64,000 nt of DNA from Pseudomonadota bacterium (GCA_018241225.1 JAFEEG010000012.1:89263-153262), one strand, 5' to 3'. Shown: positions 8,868 through 18,053, counted from the first letter of the stretch. Made by a program: numbers and translations. Notes: a model not told the origin generated them from the sequence alone.

Positions 8868-8941
8868 TCGGAACGGCGGGATTCGAACTCGCGACCCTCT
8901 GCTCCCAAAGCAGATGCGCTACCAGGCTGCGCTACGTTCCG
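8868..8941 (-). tRNA. tRNA-Pro (anticodon TGG)
   Basis: Cloverleaf on the minus strand: acceptor CGGAACG/CGTTCCG, D stem GCGC, anticodon stem TCTGC/GCAGA with loop TTTGGGA (anticodon TGG), and T loop TTCGAAT. The T stem GCGAG/CCCGC carries one A-C mismatch as I read it. 74 bases; CCA is not fully encoded. Confidence 0.95.
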
Positions 8942-8986
8942 ACAAGCCTCGCATTGTAGCCGCAGCGCGGGGCCTGCTTTTTCCGC

Positions 8987-9694
8987 TCAACGCCTCTCGT
9001 ACTGCGTCTTGCCGAAAAGGACCTCGCGCGACTTGTCGTCGGTGATGGGTTTGCGCAGCTCGGCCAGCACCTTCACGCCGCGCTCGACTGCCGGGCGCTG
9101 TGCGATGCCGTCGAACCACTTCTTCAGGCTTGGATAGTCTTCCAGCACGATCCCCTGGTTCTGCCAGCTGCGCAGCCAGGGGAAGATGGCGATGTCGGCA
9201 ATGGTGTAGTCGTTGCCGGCAATGAAGCGGTGCCTGGCCAGCTGCCGATCGATCACGCCGTACAGGCGCTTGGCCTCGTTGGTGTAGCGGTCGACCGCGT
9301 AGGCAATCTTCTCCGGCGCGTACATGCGAAAGTGATGCGCCTGGCCCAGCATGGGGCCTACGCCGCCCATCTGGAACATGAGCCACTGCAGTACGTCATA
9401 GCGCTCGCGCTCACCCTGGGGCAAGAACTTGCCCGTCTTGCCGGCCAGGTAGACCAGGATGGCGCCCGACTCGAACAGCGAGATCGGCTTGCCGTCCGGC
9501 CCTTGCGGGTCGACGATGGCCGGGATCTTGTTGTTGGGGCTGATGGCCAGGAACTCCGGCGCGAACTGGTCGCCCTTGCCGATGTTGACCGGATGCACGC
9601 GGTACGGCAGCCCGCATTCCTCCAGCATGATGTGAACCTTGTGGCCGTTGGGCGTGGGCCAGGAATAGACGTCGATGGTCTTGGAGTCGGACAT
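8987..9694 (-). CDS. Glutathione S-transferase family protein (YfcG/YghU-like)
   Basis: 235-residue two-domain GST. The N-terminal thioredoxin fold carries WPTPNGHKVHIMLEE (residues 12-26) and the glutathione-binding FESGAILVYLA block. The C-terminal helical domain has the DYTIADIAIFPW motif. This arrangement is typical of Nu-class disulphide-bond oxidoreductases such as E. coli YfcG and YghU, which use glutathione without a catalytic cysteine. Cytoplasmic. It shares strand with the downstream tRNA-Pro gene; no operon partner. Confidence 0.9.
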   Translation of the reverse strand: MSDSKTIDVYSWPTPNGHKVHIMLEECGLPYRVHPVNIGKGDQFAPEFLAISPNNKIPAIVDPQGPDGKPISLFESGAILVYLAGKTGKFLPQGERERYDVLQWLMFQMGGVGPMLGQAHHFRMYAPEKIAYAVDRYTNEAKRLYGVIDRQLARHRFIAGNDYTIADIAIFPWLRSWQNQGIVLEDYPSLKKWFDGIAQRPAVERGVKVLAELRKPITDDKSREVLFGKTQYERR

Positions 9695-9798
9695 GAGTCG
9701 CTGCTTCCACCAAAGTTGATGTTGTCGTGCCGGGCAGCATAGCCACGGATGCCAAATCCCTGGCGCTGCCGGCCCAATCGAAATGCGCTACGCGTGTC

Positions 9799-11475
9799 CT
9801 AGGCGGTGGCGTGCGTTCCCGCAAGGCGCTGGTGGATGGAGGCCACGGCCGCCGCGCCTTCACCGATGGCGCCGCCCACGCGCTTGACCGATCCCGAGCG
9901 CACGTCGCCCACGGCAAACACGCCGGGCACGCTGGTCTCCAACGTGGTCGGTATGTGCCGGGCGGGCGCTGCCGCTGCGGCAATGCCGGTGAGCACGAAG
10001 CCGTGTGAATCCACCGCCACGCCGCAGCCGGCCAGCCACTGCGTCTCGGGCTCTGCGCCGACGAACAGGAAGATGTTGTGCGCCTCGCAGTCGTGCTCCG
10101 CGGCCGCCTGGCGGTTGAACCACGTGGCGCCCTCCAGGCCGCTGGTCGGCTCGCCGTGCAGGCGCACCAGTTCGGTGTGTGGATGCAACTCGATGTTGGG
10201 CGTGGCGTCGAGGCGGTCGATGAGGTAGCGCGACATGCTGGCCGCCAGCGAGGGCCCGCGCACCAGCACGTTGACCTTGGCTGCGTGCTGCGAAAGAAAC
10301 ACGGCGGCCTGGCCGGCCGAATTGCCCCCGCCCACCAGCGCGATTTCCTGGTTGGCGCAAAAGCGCGCCTCCAGCGCCGAAGCCCAGAACCAGATGCCAC
10401 GGCCTTCGAATTCAGGCAGGCGCGGCACGGCGGGGCGCTTGTAGCGTGCGCCAGTGGCAATGACCACGGTGCGCGATCGCAGCTGCCGTCCATCTGACAG
10501 CGTGACCGTCAGCGGGCCGCCGTCGTGCGCGCCCTGGCAGTCCAGGCAGGTCACCTCGGCCGGGATGAGCATCTCGGCGCCGAACTTCTGCGCCTGCACG
10601 AAGGCCCGCCCGGCCAGCGCGCCGCCGGAGATGCCGGTGGGAAAGCCCAGGTAGTTCTCGATGCGCGCGCTGGCGCCGGCCTGGCCGCCGAAGTAGCGGC
10701 AGTCCACCACGATCACTCTCAAGCCTTCGGAAGCGGCATACACCGCGGTCGACAGGCCCGCAGGCCCCGCGCCCACCACCAGCACGTCGAACAGGTCGTC
10801 GCGCGCGCCGCTGTCGAGCATGCCCAGGCAGCGCGCCAGCGCGTCTTCCGACGGGTTGATGAGCACCGAGCCGTTGGGGCACACCGCCAGCACCTGGCAT
10901 TGGCCGTACTGCTCCAGCAGCGCGGCCGCGTCGGCGTCGGTGTGCGCATCGACCAGGTGGTAGGGGTGGCCGTTGCGGCTGAGAAAAGTCTGCAGGCGCA
11001 GGATGTCGGCATGCCCGGGCGGTCCGATGAGCACCGGCCCGCTGGCACCGGATTCGATGAGCGCCACGCGCCGCAGGATGAGCGCGCGCACCACACGCTC
11101 GCCCAGGTCGGCCTCGGCAATGATCATGGCGCGCAGCTGCTCGGGCGCAATCAGCAGCACTTCCACGTCTTCGTCGGCATGCCCGTCGACCAGGGCAGGG
11201 CGGCCCGAGAGCTGCCCCACCTCGGCCATGAACTGACCGGGCCCCTGCTGCACGATGGGCACCACGTGGCCCAGTCCATCGCGCTGGGTGATGGACACCT
11301 GGCCCGACAGCACCACGAACATGCCAGGCCCCGGTTCGCCCGCGGTGAACAGGCACTCGCCGCGCGCATAGCGGCGAGGGCTGCCAAAGCGGCGGATGCG
11401 GTCCACCTCCTGCGGCGTGAGCGCCGGGAACATCTGGTGGCGACGCTTTTCCATATCGATCGGCTCTTGGGCCAT
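9799..11475 (-). CDS. Cyclic-nucleotide-binding / thioredoxin-reductase-like FAD oxidoreductase fusion
   Basis: 558-residue three-part protein. Residues about 10-135 form a Crp-type cyclic nucleotide-binding domain (RYARGECLFTAGEPGPGMFV, then the GQFMAEVGQLSGRPAL turn). Residues about 145-215 resemble a thioredoxin/glutaredoxin fold (VLIGPPGHADILRLQTFL). From about 230 onwards there is an FAD/NADPH reductase module with GAGPAGLSTAVYAA, GGQAG and VGGGNSAGQAA, and C-terminal FAVGDVRSGSVKRVGGAIGEG. The redox CxxC of true thioredoxin reductase is absent; the equivalent place reads ASALEARFCANQE. Family members with this layout exist in proteobacteria but their role is not established. The ATG at 11475 follows GGAGAG. 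Confidence 0.9.
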   Translation of the reverse strand: MAQEPIDMEKRRHQMFPALTPQEVDRIRRFGSPRRYARGECLFTAGEPGPGMFVVLSGQVSITQRDGLGHVVPIVQQGPGQFMAEVGQLSGRPALVDGHADEDVEVLLIAPEQLRAMIIAEADLGERVVRALILRRVALIESGASGPVLIGPPGHADILRLQTFLSRNGHPYHLVDAHTDADAAALLEQYGQCQVLAVCPNGSVLINPSEDALARCLGMLDSGARDDLFDVLVVGAGPAGLSTAVYAASEGLRVIVVDCRYFGGQAGASARIENYLGFPTGISGGALAGRAFVQAQKFGAEMLIPAEVTCLDCQGAHDGGPLTVTLSDGRQLRSRTVVIATGARYKRPAVPRLPEFEGRGIWFWASALEARFCANQEIALVGGGNSAGQAAVFLSQHAAKVNVLVRGPSLAASMSRYLIDRLDATPNIELHPHTELVRLHGEPTSGLEGATWFNRQAAAEHDCEAHNIFLFVGAEPETQWLAGCGVAVDSHGFVLTGIAAAAAPARHIPTTLETSVPGVFAVGDVRSGSVKRVGGAIGEGAAAVASIHQRLAGTHATA

Positions 11476-11546
11476 GGGGGCTCTCCAACGGGTGCGGGCA
11501 GGAAACAAGGAAGTGCGCATTAAACGCCCAACCCGGCCATCCGCGC

Positions 11547-11575
11547 TCGTCATGCAATTGCCACGCCATTGACAT
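11547..11575 (+). promoter_or_regulatory. Possible degenerate Pho box before the OlsB-like gene
   Basis: Three heptamers at exact 11-base spacing, TCGTCAT (11547), TTGCCAC (11558) and TTGACAT (11569), match the PhoB half-site CTGTCAT at 5, 4 and 5 of 7 positions. The phase is right but the match is weak. The support is mainly context, since the adjoining genes are phosphate genes. Confidence 0.35.
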
Positions 11576-11613
11576 GCGGGGTACACGAGCGAGCCGGAGA
11601 CTGCGGCCTCAAC

Positions 11614-12513
11614 ATGAGAGACCTCCCCACACCGACATTGCCATTGTCGAACCTGGCCCTGCGCGGCCAGCGGCGCCGGGAAGGCGCCAGCCCATCCACC
11701 CCGTCGTCGGCCCTCCTGCTGAGCGCGCCCGGTGCCATCGTTGTCGCGCCGCGGCAGCCGCAGGTTCAAAGCCCGGAGCCCGGTGCGAGTGGCATCGAAG
11801 TGAGCTGGGCCCGCCACCAGGACGAAGTGCGCGCCGCCCAGCGCCTGCGCTTCGATGTCTTTGCCGGCGAGATGGGGGCCCGCCTGAACACGTCGCTACC
11901 CGGTCACGACATCGACCTGTTCGACGACTTCTGCGAGCACCTGCTGGTGCGCGACGAGGCCACGCGCGAGGTCATCGGCACTTATAGGGTGCTGACGCCG
12001 GCCCAGGCGCGCCGCGTGGGCAGTACCTACAGCGATACGGAATTCGACCTGACCCGCCTGCGCGACCTGCGCGAGCGCATGGTGGAGCTGGGCCGAAGCT
12101 GCGTGCATCCGGAGCACCGTCACGGCGGTGTCATATTGGCGCTCTGGGGCGCACTGGCCGGCTTCATGCAACGCAACCGGCTGGACACCATGATCGGCTG
12201 CGCCAGCATTCCAATGTGGCACCAGGGCGTGACCAGCGGCGACGCTGCTGCGAGCATCTGGCGCCAACTGTCGGCGACGCACATGGCATCCATTCGCTAT
12301 CACGTGCAGCCGCGCCTGCCGCTGCCGGTGGAGCGCCTGGACAGCAGCCTGGCCGTGGAGCCGCCAGCACTGATCCGCGGCTATCTGCGCCTGGGCGCCA
12401 AGGTACTGGGCGCACCGGCCTGGGACCCAGACTTCAATACGGCTGACCTGCCCATGCTCATGCGGCTGGAAGACCTGCCTTCTCGCTACCGACGGCATTT
12501 TCTGGGCGACTAG
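11614..12513 (+). CDS. OlsB-like N-acyltransferase (GNAT/hemolysin-type)
   Basis: 299-residue protein of the OlsB family, GNAT-fold enzymes that transfer a 3-hydroxyacyl chain from ACP to ornithine, the first step of ornithine lipid synthesis. Typical blocks: VRAAQRLRFDVFAGEMGA at about residues 72-89, DIDLFDDFCEHLLVRD, then IGTYRVLTPAQA and ELGRSCVHPEHR. The latter is the acyl-carrier binding region of the fold. The C terminus adds GYLRLGAKVLGAPAWDPDF, also typical. The second enzyme, OlsA, is not in the window. The gene sits directly upstream of ppk. GGAGA lies about 14 bases before the ATG, rather far; a TTG at 11569 is an alternative. Confidence 0.82.
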   Translation: MRDLPTPTLPLSNLALRGQRRREGASPSTPSSALLLSAPGAIVVAPRQPQVQSPEPGASGIEVSWARHQDEVRAAQRLRFDVFAGEMGARLNTSLPGHDIDLFDDFCEHLLVRDEATREVIGTYRVLTPAQARRVGSTYSDTEFDLTRLRDLRERMVELGRSCVHPEHRHGGVILALWGALAGFMQRNRLDTMIGCASIPMWHQGVTSGDAAASIWRQLSATHMASIRYHVQPRLPLPVERLDSSLAVEPPALIRGYLRLGAKVLGAPAWDPDFNTADLPMLMRLEDLPSRYRRHFLGD

Positions 12514-12536
12514 AAGCGTCACAATGGACATGGCGC

Positions 12537-12554
12537 TAGTCACGGAACTGTCAT
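12537..12554 (+). promoter_or_regulatory. Putative Pho box upstream of ppk
   Basis: TAGTCAC-GGAA-CTGTCAT, two PhoB half-sites 11 bases apart, with a further CTGTCAT at 12569-12575. If used as a promoter element it argues for translation of ppk from the ATG at 12622 rather than 12574. Confidence 0.6.
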
Positions 12555-12573
12555 ATTGAGTCGAGACACTGTC

Positions 12574-14766
12574 ATGTCCATGCTGCCTGGAGCCCAAGAG
12601 AGGCTCCTTGTTCCAGAATCCATGCTCATGCTCACCGACTCTTCGATCGGGCCGGCCATTGCAGCCGAGCCCGCATCTGTGCTCCTGGACCGGGACCACA
12701 GCATTCTTGCCTTCAACGAGCGGGTGCTCGACTGGGCCCAGCGGCCCGACGTGCCGCTGGCCGAGCGCCTGCGTTACCTGTGCATCGTGTCCTCCAACCT
12801 CGACGAGTTCTTCGAGGTGCGGGCCGCGCCCCACCTGATCGCATTCGGCGCGGGCGACCAGAAAGGCAACTACAGCGTCGAATCTTTCGAGAAGCTTTCG
12901 GCCGCGGTGCACGACCTGGTCGGGCGCCAGTACACGCTCTACAACAACGCGCTGATGCCGGCCTTCGGCGCTGAAGGCATCCAGATCATTTCGCACGGCG
13001 ACCGCAACCCGGCCCAGCGCAAATGGGTGCACGACTACTTCGAGCGCGAGGTTCGGCCACTCCTGATACCGGTGGGGCTCGATCCGGCGCACCCCTTCCC
13101 GTCGGTGGCCAACAAGTCGCTCAACTTCATCGTGCGCCTTGGCGGGGTGGATGCCTTCGGGCGCGACAACCCCATCGCCATCGTCAAGCTGCCGCGCGTG
13201 GTGCCGCGCATCGTGCGGCTGCCGGCAAAGGTGTCGGGCGGCAAGACGCTGTTCGTGGCGCTGTCGTCCATCGTGCGAGCGCACCTGCAGAGCATGTTCC
13301 CGGGCCGCGAGGTGGGCGAGTTCTCGCAGTTCCGTGTCACGCGCCACTCCGACCTGGCGGTGGACGAGGAAGACGTGAAGAACCTGCGCACCGCGCTGCG
13401 CCAGGGCCTGGAGCACCGCCACTACGGCCAGGCCGTGCGGCTGGAGGTGTCTGCCAGCTGCGCCGAGAGCCTGTCGAGCTTCCTGCTGGCCCAGTTCAAC
13501 CTGCCGCCGCAGGCGCTGTACCGCGTGCATGGGCCGGTGAACCTGGCGCGCCTGACGCAGATGGTGGATCTGCTCAGCGAGCCCAAGCTGTTCTTCCCGC
13601 CGTACCAGCCGTCCTATCCGGTCACGCTGTCCACGGGCCAGTCCTTCTTCGAGCGCCTGCAGCGCGGCGACGTGCTGATCCACCAGCCCTTCGAAAGCTT
13701 TGACGGCGTGCTGGCGTTCCTGCGCGAGGCGGTGCAAGACCCGCAGGTGCTGGCCATCAAGCAGACCATCTACCGCACCGGCACCCATTCCGAACTGATG
13801 GAGCTGCTGCGCGAAGCCGTGCGCCGTGGCAAGGAAGTGACGGCGGTGGTGGAGCTGAAGGCCCGCTTCGACGAAGAGGCCAACATTAACTGGGCCGAGA
13901 TGCTTGAATCCATCGGCGCCCAGGTGCTCTATGGCGTGGTGGGCCTGAAGACGCACGCCAAGATGCTGCTGGTGACGCGGCGCGAAGGCAAGCGCCTGGT
14001 GCGTTATGGCCACCTTTCCACCGGCAACTACAACCCCAAGACCGCGCGCCTGTACACCGACATCAGCCACCTGACGGCCGACCCGCTGCTCACGGCAGAC
14101 ATGGAGGCGGTGTTTGTGCACCTGGCCAGCCAGGTCAAGCTGCCCAAGCTCAACCGCATGTGGGTGGCGCCGTTCGACCTGCATCGCAACCTGGTGGCGC
14201 AGATCGACGCGCTGGGCGCCGCCGCGGCCAATGGCGTGTCCACACGCATCGTGGCCAAGATGAACGCGCTGACCGACGAGCAGCTCATTGCCGCGCTGAT
14301 CCGCGCAGGGCACAAGGGCGTGCGCATCGACCTGATCGTGCGCGGCGCCTGCACCTTGGCGGCGAAGGTGCCGGGTCACACCGACAACATCCGCGTGCGC
14401 TCGGTCATCGGGCGCTTCCTGGAGCATTCGCGCGTCTTCTACTTCCGAAGCGGCGAGGACGAGTCGCTGTACCTCTCGAGCGCCGACTGGATGAACCGCA
14501 ACATGATGCGGCGGGTGGAGGTGGCCTGGCCGGTGACCGACCCGATCCTGCGTCAGCGGCTCATCGATGAATGCCTGGTCGCCTACCTGCATGACGGCCG
14601 CGACGCCTGGGAACTGGAAGCGGACGGCAGCTACGAGCGCGTGCTACGCGACACGCATGCCGACAACGAAGGCCCGTCGCCAACCATCGAAGCCCACGGC
14701 GCCCAGACGGCGCTGATGGGTCGGTACGCATCACGCGGCCTGCGCCGCATGGCATCCAGAGACTGA
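12574..14766 (+). CDS. ppk: Polyphosphate kinase 1
   Basis: 730-residue Ppk1, the enzyme that reversibly polymerises the gamma-phosphate of ATP into polyphosphate. The N domain carries ILAFNERVLDWA and SSNLDEFFEVRAA. The head domain follows. The two phospholipase-D-like catalytic domains carry GLKTHAKM, with its candidate phospho-histidine (around residue 460), and RYGHLSTGNYNP. The C-terminal block LYLSSADWMNRNMMRRVE is also diagnostic. Length is normal for the family. Start is uncertain: 12574 or 12622 (which removes 16 residues and leaves room for the Pho box promoter). sixA follows after 14 bases. Confidence 0.97.
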   Translation: MSMLPGAQERLLVPESMLMLTDSSIGPAIAAEPASVLLDRDHSILAFNERVLDWAQRPDVPLAERLRYLCIVSSNLDEFFEVRAAPHLIAFGAGDQKGNYSVESFEKLSAAVHDLVGRQYTLYNNALMPAFGAEGIQIISHGDRNPAQRKWVHDYFEREVRPLLIPVGLDPAHPFPSVANKSLNFIVRLGGVDAFGRDNPIAIVKLPRVVPRIVRLPAKVSGGKTLFVALSSIVRAHLQSMFPGREVGEFSQFRVTRHSDLAVDEEDVKNLRTALRQGLEHRHYGQAVRLEVSASCAESLSSFLLAQFNLPPQALYRVHGPVNLARLTQMVDLLSEPKLFFPPYQPSYPVTLSTGQSFFERLQRGDVLIHQPFESFDGVLAFLREAVQDPQVLAIKQTIYRTGTHSELMELLREAVRRGKEVTAVVELKARFDEEANINWAEMLESIGAQVLYGVVGLKTHAKMLLVTRREGKRLVRYGHLSTGNYNPKTARLYTDISHLTADPLLTADMEAVFVHLASQVKLPKLNRMWVAPFDLHRNLVAQIDALGAAAANGVSTRIVAKMNALTDEQLIAALIRAGHKGVRIDLIVRGACTLAAKVPGHTDNIRVRSVIGRFLEHSRVFYFRSGEDESLYLSSADWMNRNMMRRVEVAWPVTDPILRQRLIDECLVAYLHDGRDAWELEADGSYERVLRDTHADNEGPSPTIEAHGAQTALMGRYASRGLRRMASRD

Positions 14767-14780
14767 AAGACCCGAACGCC

Positions 14781-15242
14781 ATGGACCTGATTTTCTGGCG
14801 GCATGCCGAAGCCGAGGACTGGACCGAAGGCTGCGACGACATGGCGCGCTCGCTCACCCTGCGCGGTGAGAAGCAGGCCAAACGCATGGCCAACTGGCTG
14901 GACCGCCAACTGCCCGAGGGCACCCGCATCATCTGCAGCCCGGCGCGCCGGTGCGAGCAGACGGTGCTGGCGCTGGGCCGCAAGTACAAGCTGCGCCCCG
15001 AACTGGCGCCCGACACCACGCCCGATGCATTGCTCTCGGTGGCCGGCTGGCCGCAGGGCAAGTCGGTGGTGCTGCTGGTTGGGCACCAGCCATCGCTGGG
15101 CCAGTCGATTGCGTTGCTGCTGGGCATGCAGCAGGACAGCTGCGTCGTGCGCAAGGGCGCCGTGTGGTGGATCCGTACGCGCGAGCGAGATGGTGATACC
15201 CAGACCGTCGTGGTGACGGTGCAGTCGCCTGAGTTGACCTAG
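14781..15242 (+). CDS. sixA: Phosphohistidine phosphatase SixA-like
   Basis: 153-residue histidine phosphatase superfamily protein. The catalytic RHAEAED motif (His8) is at the N terminus, the second Arg lies in SPARRCEQT, and the second catalytic His in LLVGHQPSLGQ. SixA in E. coli removes phosphate from the His of phospho-relay proteins. It is co-directional with ppk, 14 bases downstream, probably in one transcript. Its stop codon overlaps the stop of the convergent ppx gene within a CTAG. Confidence 0.9.
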   Translation: MDLIFWRHAEAEDWTEGCDDMARSLTLRGEKQAKRMANWLDRQLPEGTRIICSPARRCEQTVLALGRKYKLRPELAPDTTPDALLSVAGWPQGKSVVLLVGHQPSLGQSIALLLGMQQDSCVVRKGAVWWIRTRERDGDTQTVVVTVQSPELT

Positions 15243-16756
15243 CAGCCCGACAGCCGCACTCGCCAGCCCGCCTTCTGCCAGGCCAGCACTTCCTCGCGCA
15301 GCAGGTGCGCCGATTGGGGAAACATCTCGGCCCAATTGGACTTGCAGCTCACGCTGAATTCGCGCGGCGCCGGCGCGGCAACGCGAAGCGGCTGCGATTC
15401 GGGGTCGCGCCGCGCATGGCACAGCAGCACGGCCAGGCGCAAGGCCAGCAATTGCGTGGCAAAGACAGGCTCGGCCATCGACGCTTCCACCTTGCGCAGC
15501 TTGCCGTGGTGGCCCAGCACCAGCTGGCTGAGGATGTGCATCTCCTCCACGTCGAAGCCCGGTGCGTCGGCGTTGTCCAGGATGTAGGCGCCGTGCTTGT
15601 GATACTCGCTGTGCGAAATCTGCGTGCCCACCTCGTGCAGCTGTGCCGCCCAGCCCAGCTTGCGCAGGGCGCGGCCCTCGCGGGTGGCGGTGTTTCCGCC
15701 ACGAGCACCGGGCACCATCTGCACGAAGAGCTCGGACGCGCATTCGGCCACACGGGCGGCCTGGGCTGCATCGGCATTGAAACGTGCCGACAGCCGCACC
15801 ACGGTGGCCGAGCGCATGTCGGCCACGGTGTTGTCGCGCTGCAGCAGCTCGTACAGGACGCCGTGGCGCAGCGCGCCCTGGGCAATGCGCATCTCGTGAA
15901 CGTCCAGCAGGTCGAATACGGCACGCAGCACCGACAGGCCACCGCCGATGACCGGCTTGCGGTCTTCGCGCAGGCCGTCGAGCCTGATCTTGTCGGTGCT
16001 GCCGGCCTTGATCAACCGCTCGACCAGCCAGTCCAGACCCTCGCGCGTGATGAGCCCGGGCGGTCCGCCGGCCAGCTCCAGCATGTCGCCCACCGCGCCG
16101 ATGGTGCCCGAAGCCCCGTAGGCCACGTCCCAGCTGTGCCGGGCATAGCGGGTGAGGGCGTCATCCAGCACCGCCTTGGCCGCGACCTCGGCCGCCCGAA
16201 AGGCCTGGTTGGTGAACTGGCCGTCGGGAAAGTGCTTCATCGACCAGGCAACGCTGCCGACCCGGTACGACTCCATGGTTTCGGCCTCCAGCGCCCGCCC
16301 CAGGATCATCTCGGTGGATCGTCCGCCAATGTCGATGACCAAGCGGCGCTCGCGGTCGGACTCGTCCGTGTGGGGCAGCATGTGCGAGACGCCCTGGTAG
16401 ATCATCCGCGCCTCTTCATGGCCGGAGATCACGTCGATCCCGAAGCCCAGCACGGTGCGGGCCCGAAGCAGGAATTCGTCTCGGTTGCGCGCCTCGCGCA
16501 ATGTCTGGGTTGCGACAGCGCGAACCTGCGACCCCTTGAAACCGGACAAGCGCTCGCCAAAGCGCGCCAACGCATCCCAGCCACGCTGCATGGCCTCGGG
16601 GGTGAGGTTGCGGGCGCTGTCCAGGCCGTTGCCCTGGCGCACCGTCTCCTTGAGGTATTCGGTGCGGTGGATCTGGCCGTGGTCGACCTGGCCGATTTCC
16701 AGGCGGAAGCTGTTGGAGCCGAGATCGACCGCCGCCAGGCGGGTGCCGTTTTGCAT
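15239..16756 (-). CDS. ppx: Exopolyphosphatase, Ppx/GppA family
   Basis: 505-residue protein of the ASKHA-fold Ppx/GppA phosphatases, which hydrolyse polyphosphate from the end and/or pppGpp. Phosphate-1 loop is AAVDLGSNSFRLEIG near residue 8; phosphate-2 loop is VIDIGGRSTEMILG; the C-terminal HD-like part has LHEVGTQISHSEYHKH and LVLGHHGKLRK. The start at 16756 is set by this N-terminal motif, although the frame is open to 16849. It is divergent from pstS, and a Pho box on its own strand lies about 76 bases upstream. Confidence 0.95.
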   Translation of the reverse strand: MQNGTRLAAVDLGSNSFRLEIGQVDHGQIHRTEYLKETVRQGNGLDSARNLTPEAMQRGWDALARFGERLSGFKGSQVRAVATQTLREARNRDEFLLRARTVLGFGIDVISGHEEARMIYQGVSHMLPHTDESDRERRLVIDIGGRSTEMILGRALEAETMESYRVGSVAWSMKHFPDGQFTNQAFRAAEVAAKAVLDDALTRYARHSWDVAYGASGTIGAVGDMLELAGGPPGLITREGLDWLVERLIKAGSTDKIRLDGLREDRKPVIGGGLSVLRAVFDLLDVHEMRIAQGALRHGVLYELLQRDNTVADMRSATVVRLSARFNADAAQAARVAECASELFVQMVPGARGGNTATREGRALRKLGWAAQLHEVGTQISHSEYHKHGAYILDNADAPGFDVEEMHILSQLVLGHHGKLRKVEASMAEPVFATQLLALRLAVLLCHARRDPESQPLRVAAPAPREFSVSCKSNWAEMFPQSAHLLREEVLAWQKAGWRVRLSGC

Positions 16757-16831
16757 GAGGGTGTGAGCGCGGGAAAGACGTTCAAAGGAAAAAGCGGGAT
16801 CCGATGGTAGCCGCTGGGTCCTCCCGGCTTT

Positions 16832-16849
16832 GTGACGACTCCGTGACAC
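16832..16849 (-). promoter_or_regulatory. Pho box upstream of ppx
   Basis: On the minus strand the sequence reads GTGTCAC-GGAG-TCGTCAC, two PhoB half-sites with 11-base spacing, pointing toward ppx. A clear -10 hexamer at the standard distance was not found. Confidence 0.65.
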
Positions 16850-16897
16850 GTCATGAAACCAGAAGTGACCGCAACACGCTTCTCCCTCTCAAACTGA

Positions 16898-16915
16898 GTG
16901 TCATATGAGTGTCAC
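16898..16915 (+). promoter_or_regulatory. Pho box of the pst operon
   Basis: GTGTCAT-ATGA-GTGTCAC, a near-consensus PhoB site of two heptamers 11 bases apart. TAGAGT at 16925-16930, 10 bases downstream, is a fitting -10 element, which would place the transcript start near 16937. Confidence 0.88.
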
Positions 16916-16988
16916 AGAAGCTTCCTAGAGTCCCGTTCAACCCTCGAATGAGGGGTTTCGACTTACTCCCTAATAGGAAGCTACTCAA

Positions 16989-18026
16989 ATGAAAAAGATC
17001 TCCGCCTTCGCAGCCACCGGCCTGTTCGCCGTGGCCTTTGCCCAGGTGCCCGCCTTTGCCCAGGACGTGACCGGCGCCGGTGCCAGCTTCCCGGCGCCGC
17101 TGTACGCCAAGTGGGCGGCCGACTACAACAAGGCCACCGGCGTGAAGATCAACTACCAGTCGGTCGGCTCGGGTGCCGGCCTCAAGCAGATCGAAGCCAA
17201 GACGGTGGATTTCGGCGCTTCCGACATGCCCCTGAAGGACGACGAACTCAAGTCCAAGGGCCTGGTGCAGTTCCCCACCGTGATCGGCGGCGTGATCCCC
17301 GTGGTCAACATCCAGGGCATCAAGCCCGGTGAGCTCAAGCTCAGCGGCGCCGTCCTGGGCGACATCTACCTGGGCAAGATCACGAAGTGGAACGACCCGG
17401 CCATCAAGGCCCTGAACGGTTCGCTGAACCTGCCCGACGCTGCCATCGCCCCGGTTCGCCGCGCCGACGGCTCGGGCACCAGCTTCCTGTTCACCAACTA
17501 CCTGTCCAAGGTCAACGCCGAGTGGAAGTCCAAGGTGGGCGAGGGCACGGCCGTGAACTGGCCGACCGGCGCGGGTGGCAAGGGCAACGAAGGCGTGGCC
17601 GCTTTCGTGAACCGCCTGCCCAACTCGATCGGCTACGTCGAGTACGCCTACGTCAAGCAGAACAAGATGGTCTACGCCCAGATGCAGAACGCCGCGGGCA
17701 ACTTCGTCTCGCCCGATGACTCGGCCTTCAAGGCTGCTGCCGCCGGTGCCGAGTGGAGCAAGACCTTCTACCAGGTGCTGACCAACCAGGCCGGCAAGGA
17801 TTCGTGGCCCATCACCGGCGCCACCTTCATCCTGATGCAGAAGTCGCAGGACAAGCCGGCCCAGGCCGCCAGCGTGCTCAAGTTCTTCGACTGGGCCTAC
17901 AAGAACGGCGACAAGACGGCTGACGAACTGGACTACGTGCCCATGCCCGCCTCGGTGAAGACCGCCATCGGTGAAGAGTGGGTCGAGGTGAAGGACGGCT
18001 CGGGCAAGGCTGTTTCCTACAAGTAA
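16989..18026 (+). CDS. pstS: Phosphate ABC transporter substrate-binding protein PstS
   Basis: 345-residue periplasmic phosphate-binding protein. The signal peptide [18 protein letters not shown] ends at AFAQ. The mature protein begins with [17 protein letters not shown] and has the phosphate-ligand regions [19 protein letters not shown] and [19 protein letters not shown] precedes the ATG. It is the first gene of pstSCAB-phoU and is directly preceded by the Pho box. Confidence 0.98.
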   Translation: MKKISAFAATGLFAVAFAQVPAFAQDVTGAGASFPAPLYAKWAADYNKATGVKINYQSVGSGAGLKQIEAKTVDFGASDMPLKDDELKSKGLVQFPTVIGGVIPVVNIQGIKPGELKLSGAVLGDIYLGKITKWNDPAIKALNGSLNLPDAAIAPVRRADGSGTSFLFTNYLSKVNAEWKSKVGEGTAVNWPTGAGGKGNEGVAAFVNRLPNSIGYVEYAYVKQNKMVYAQMQNAAGNFVSPDDSAFKAAAAGAEWSKTFYQVLTNQAGKDSWPITGATFILMQKSQDKPAQAASVLKFFDWAYKNGDKTADELDYVPMPASVKTAIGEEWVEVKDGSGKAVSYK

Positions 18027-18053
18027 TCCAACAACCACCCAGGCCGGCCGCTC

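Noticed and set aside
11896-14592. A minus-strand open frame of 898 codons
   Set aside because: Shadow of ppk and the acyltransferase; low complexity, no recognisable motif, and it conflicts with strong conserved domains on the plus strand.
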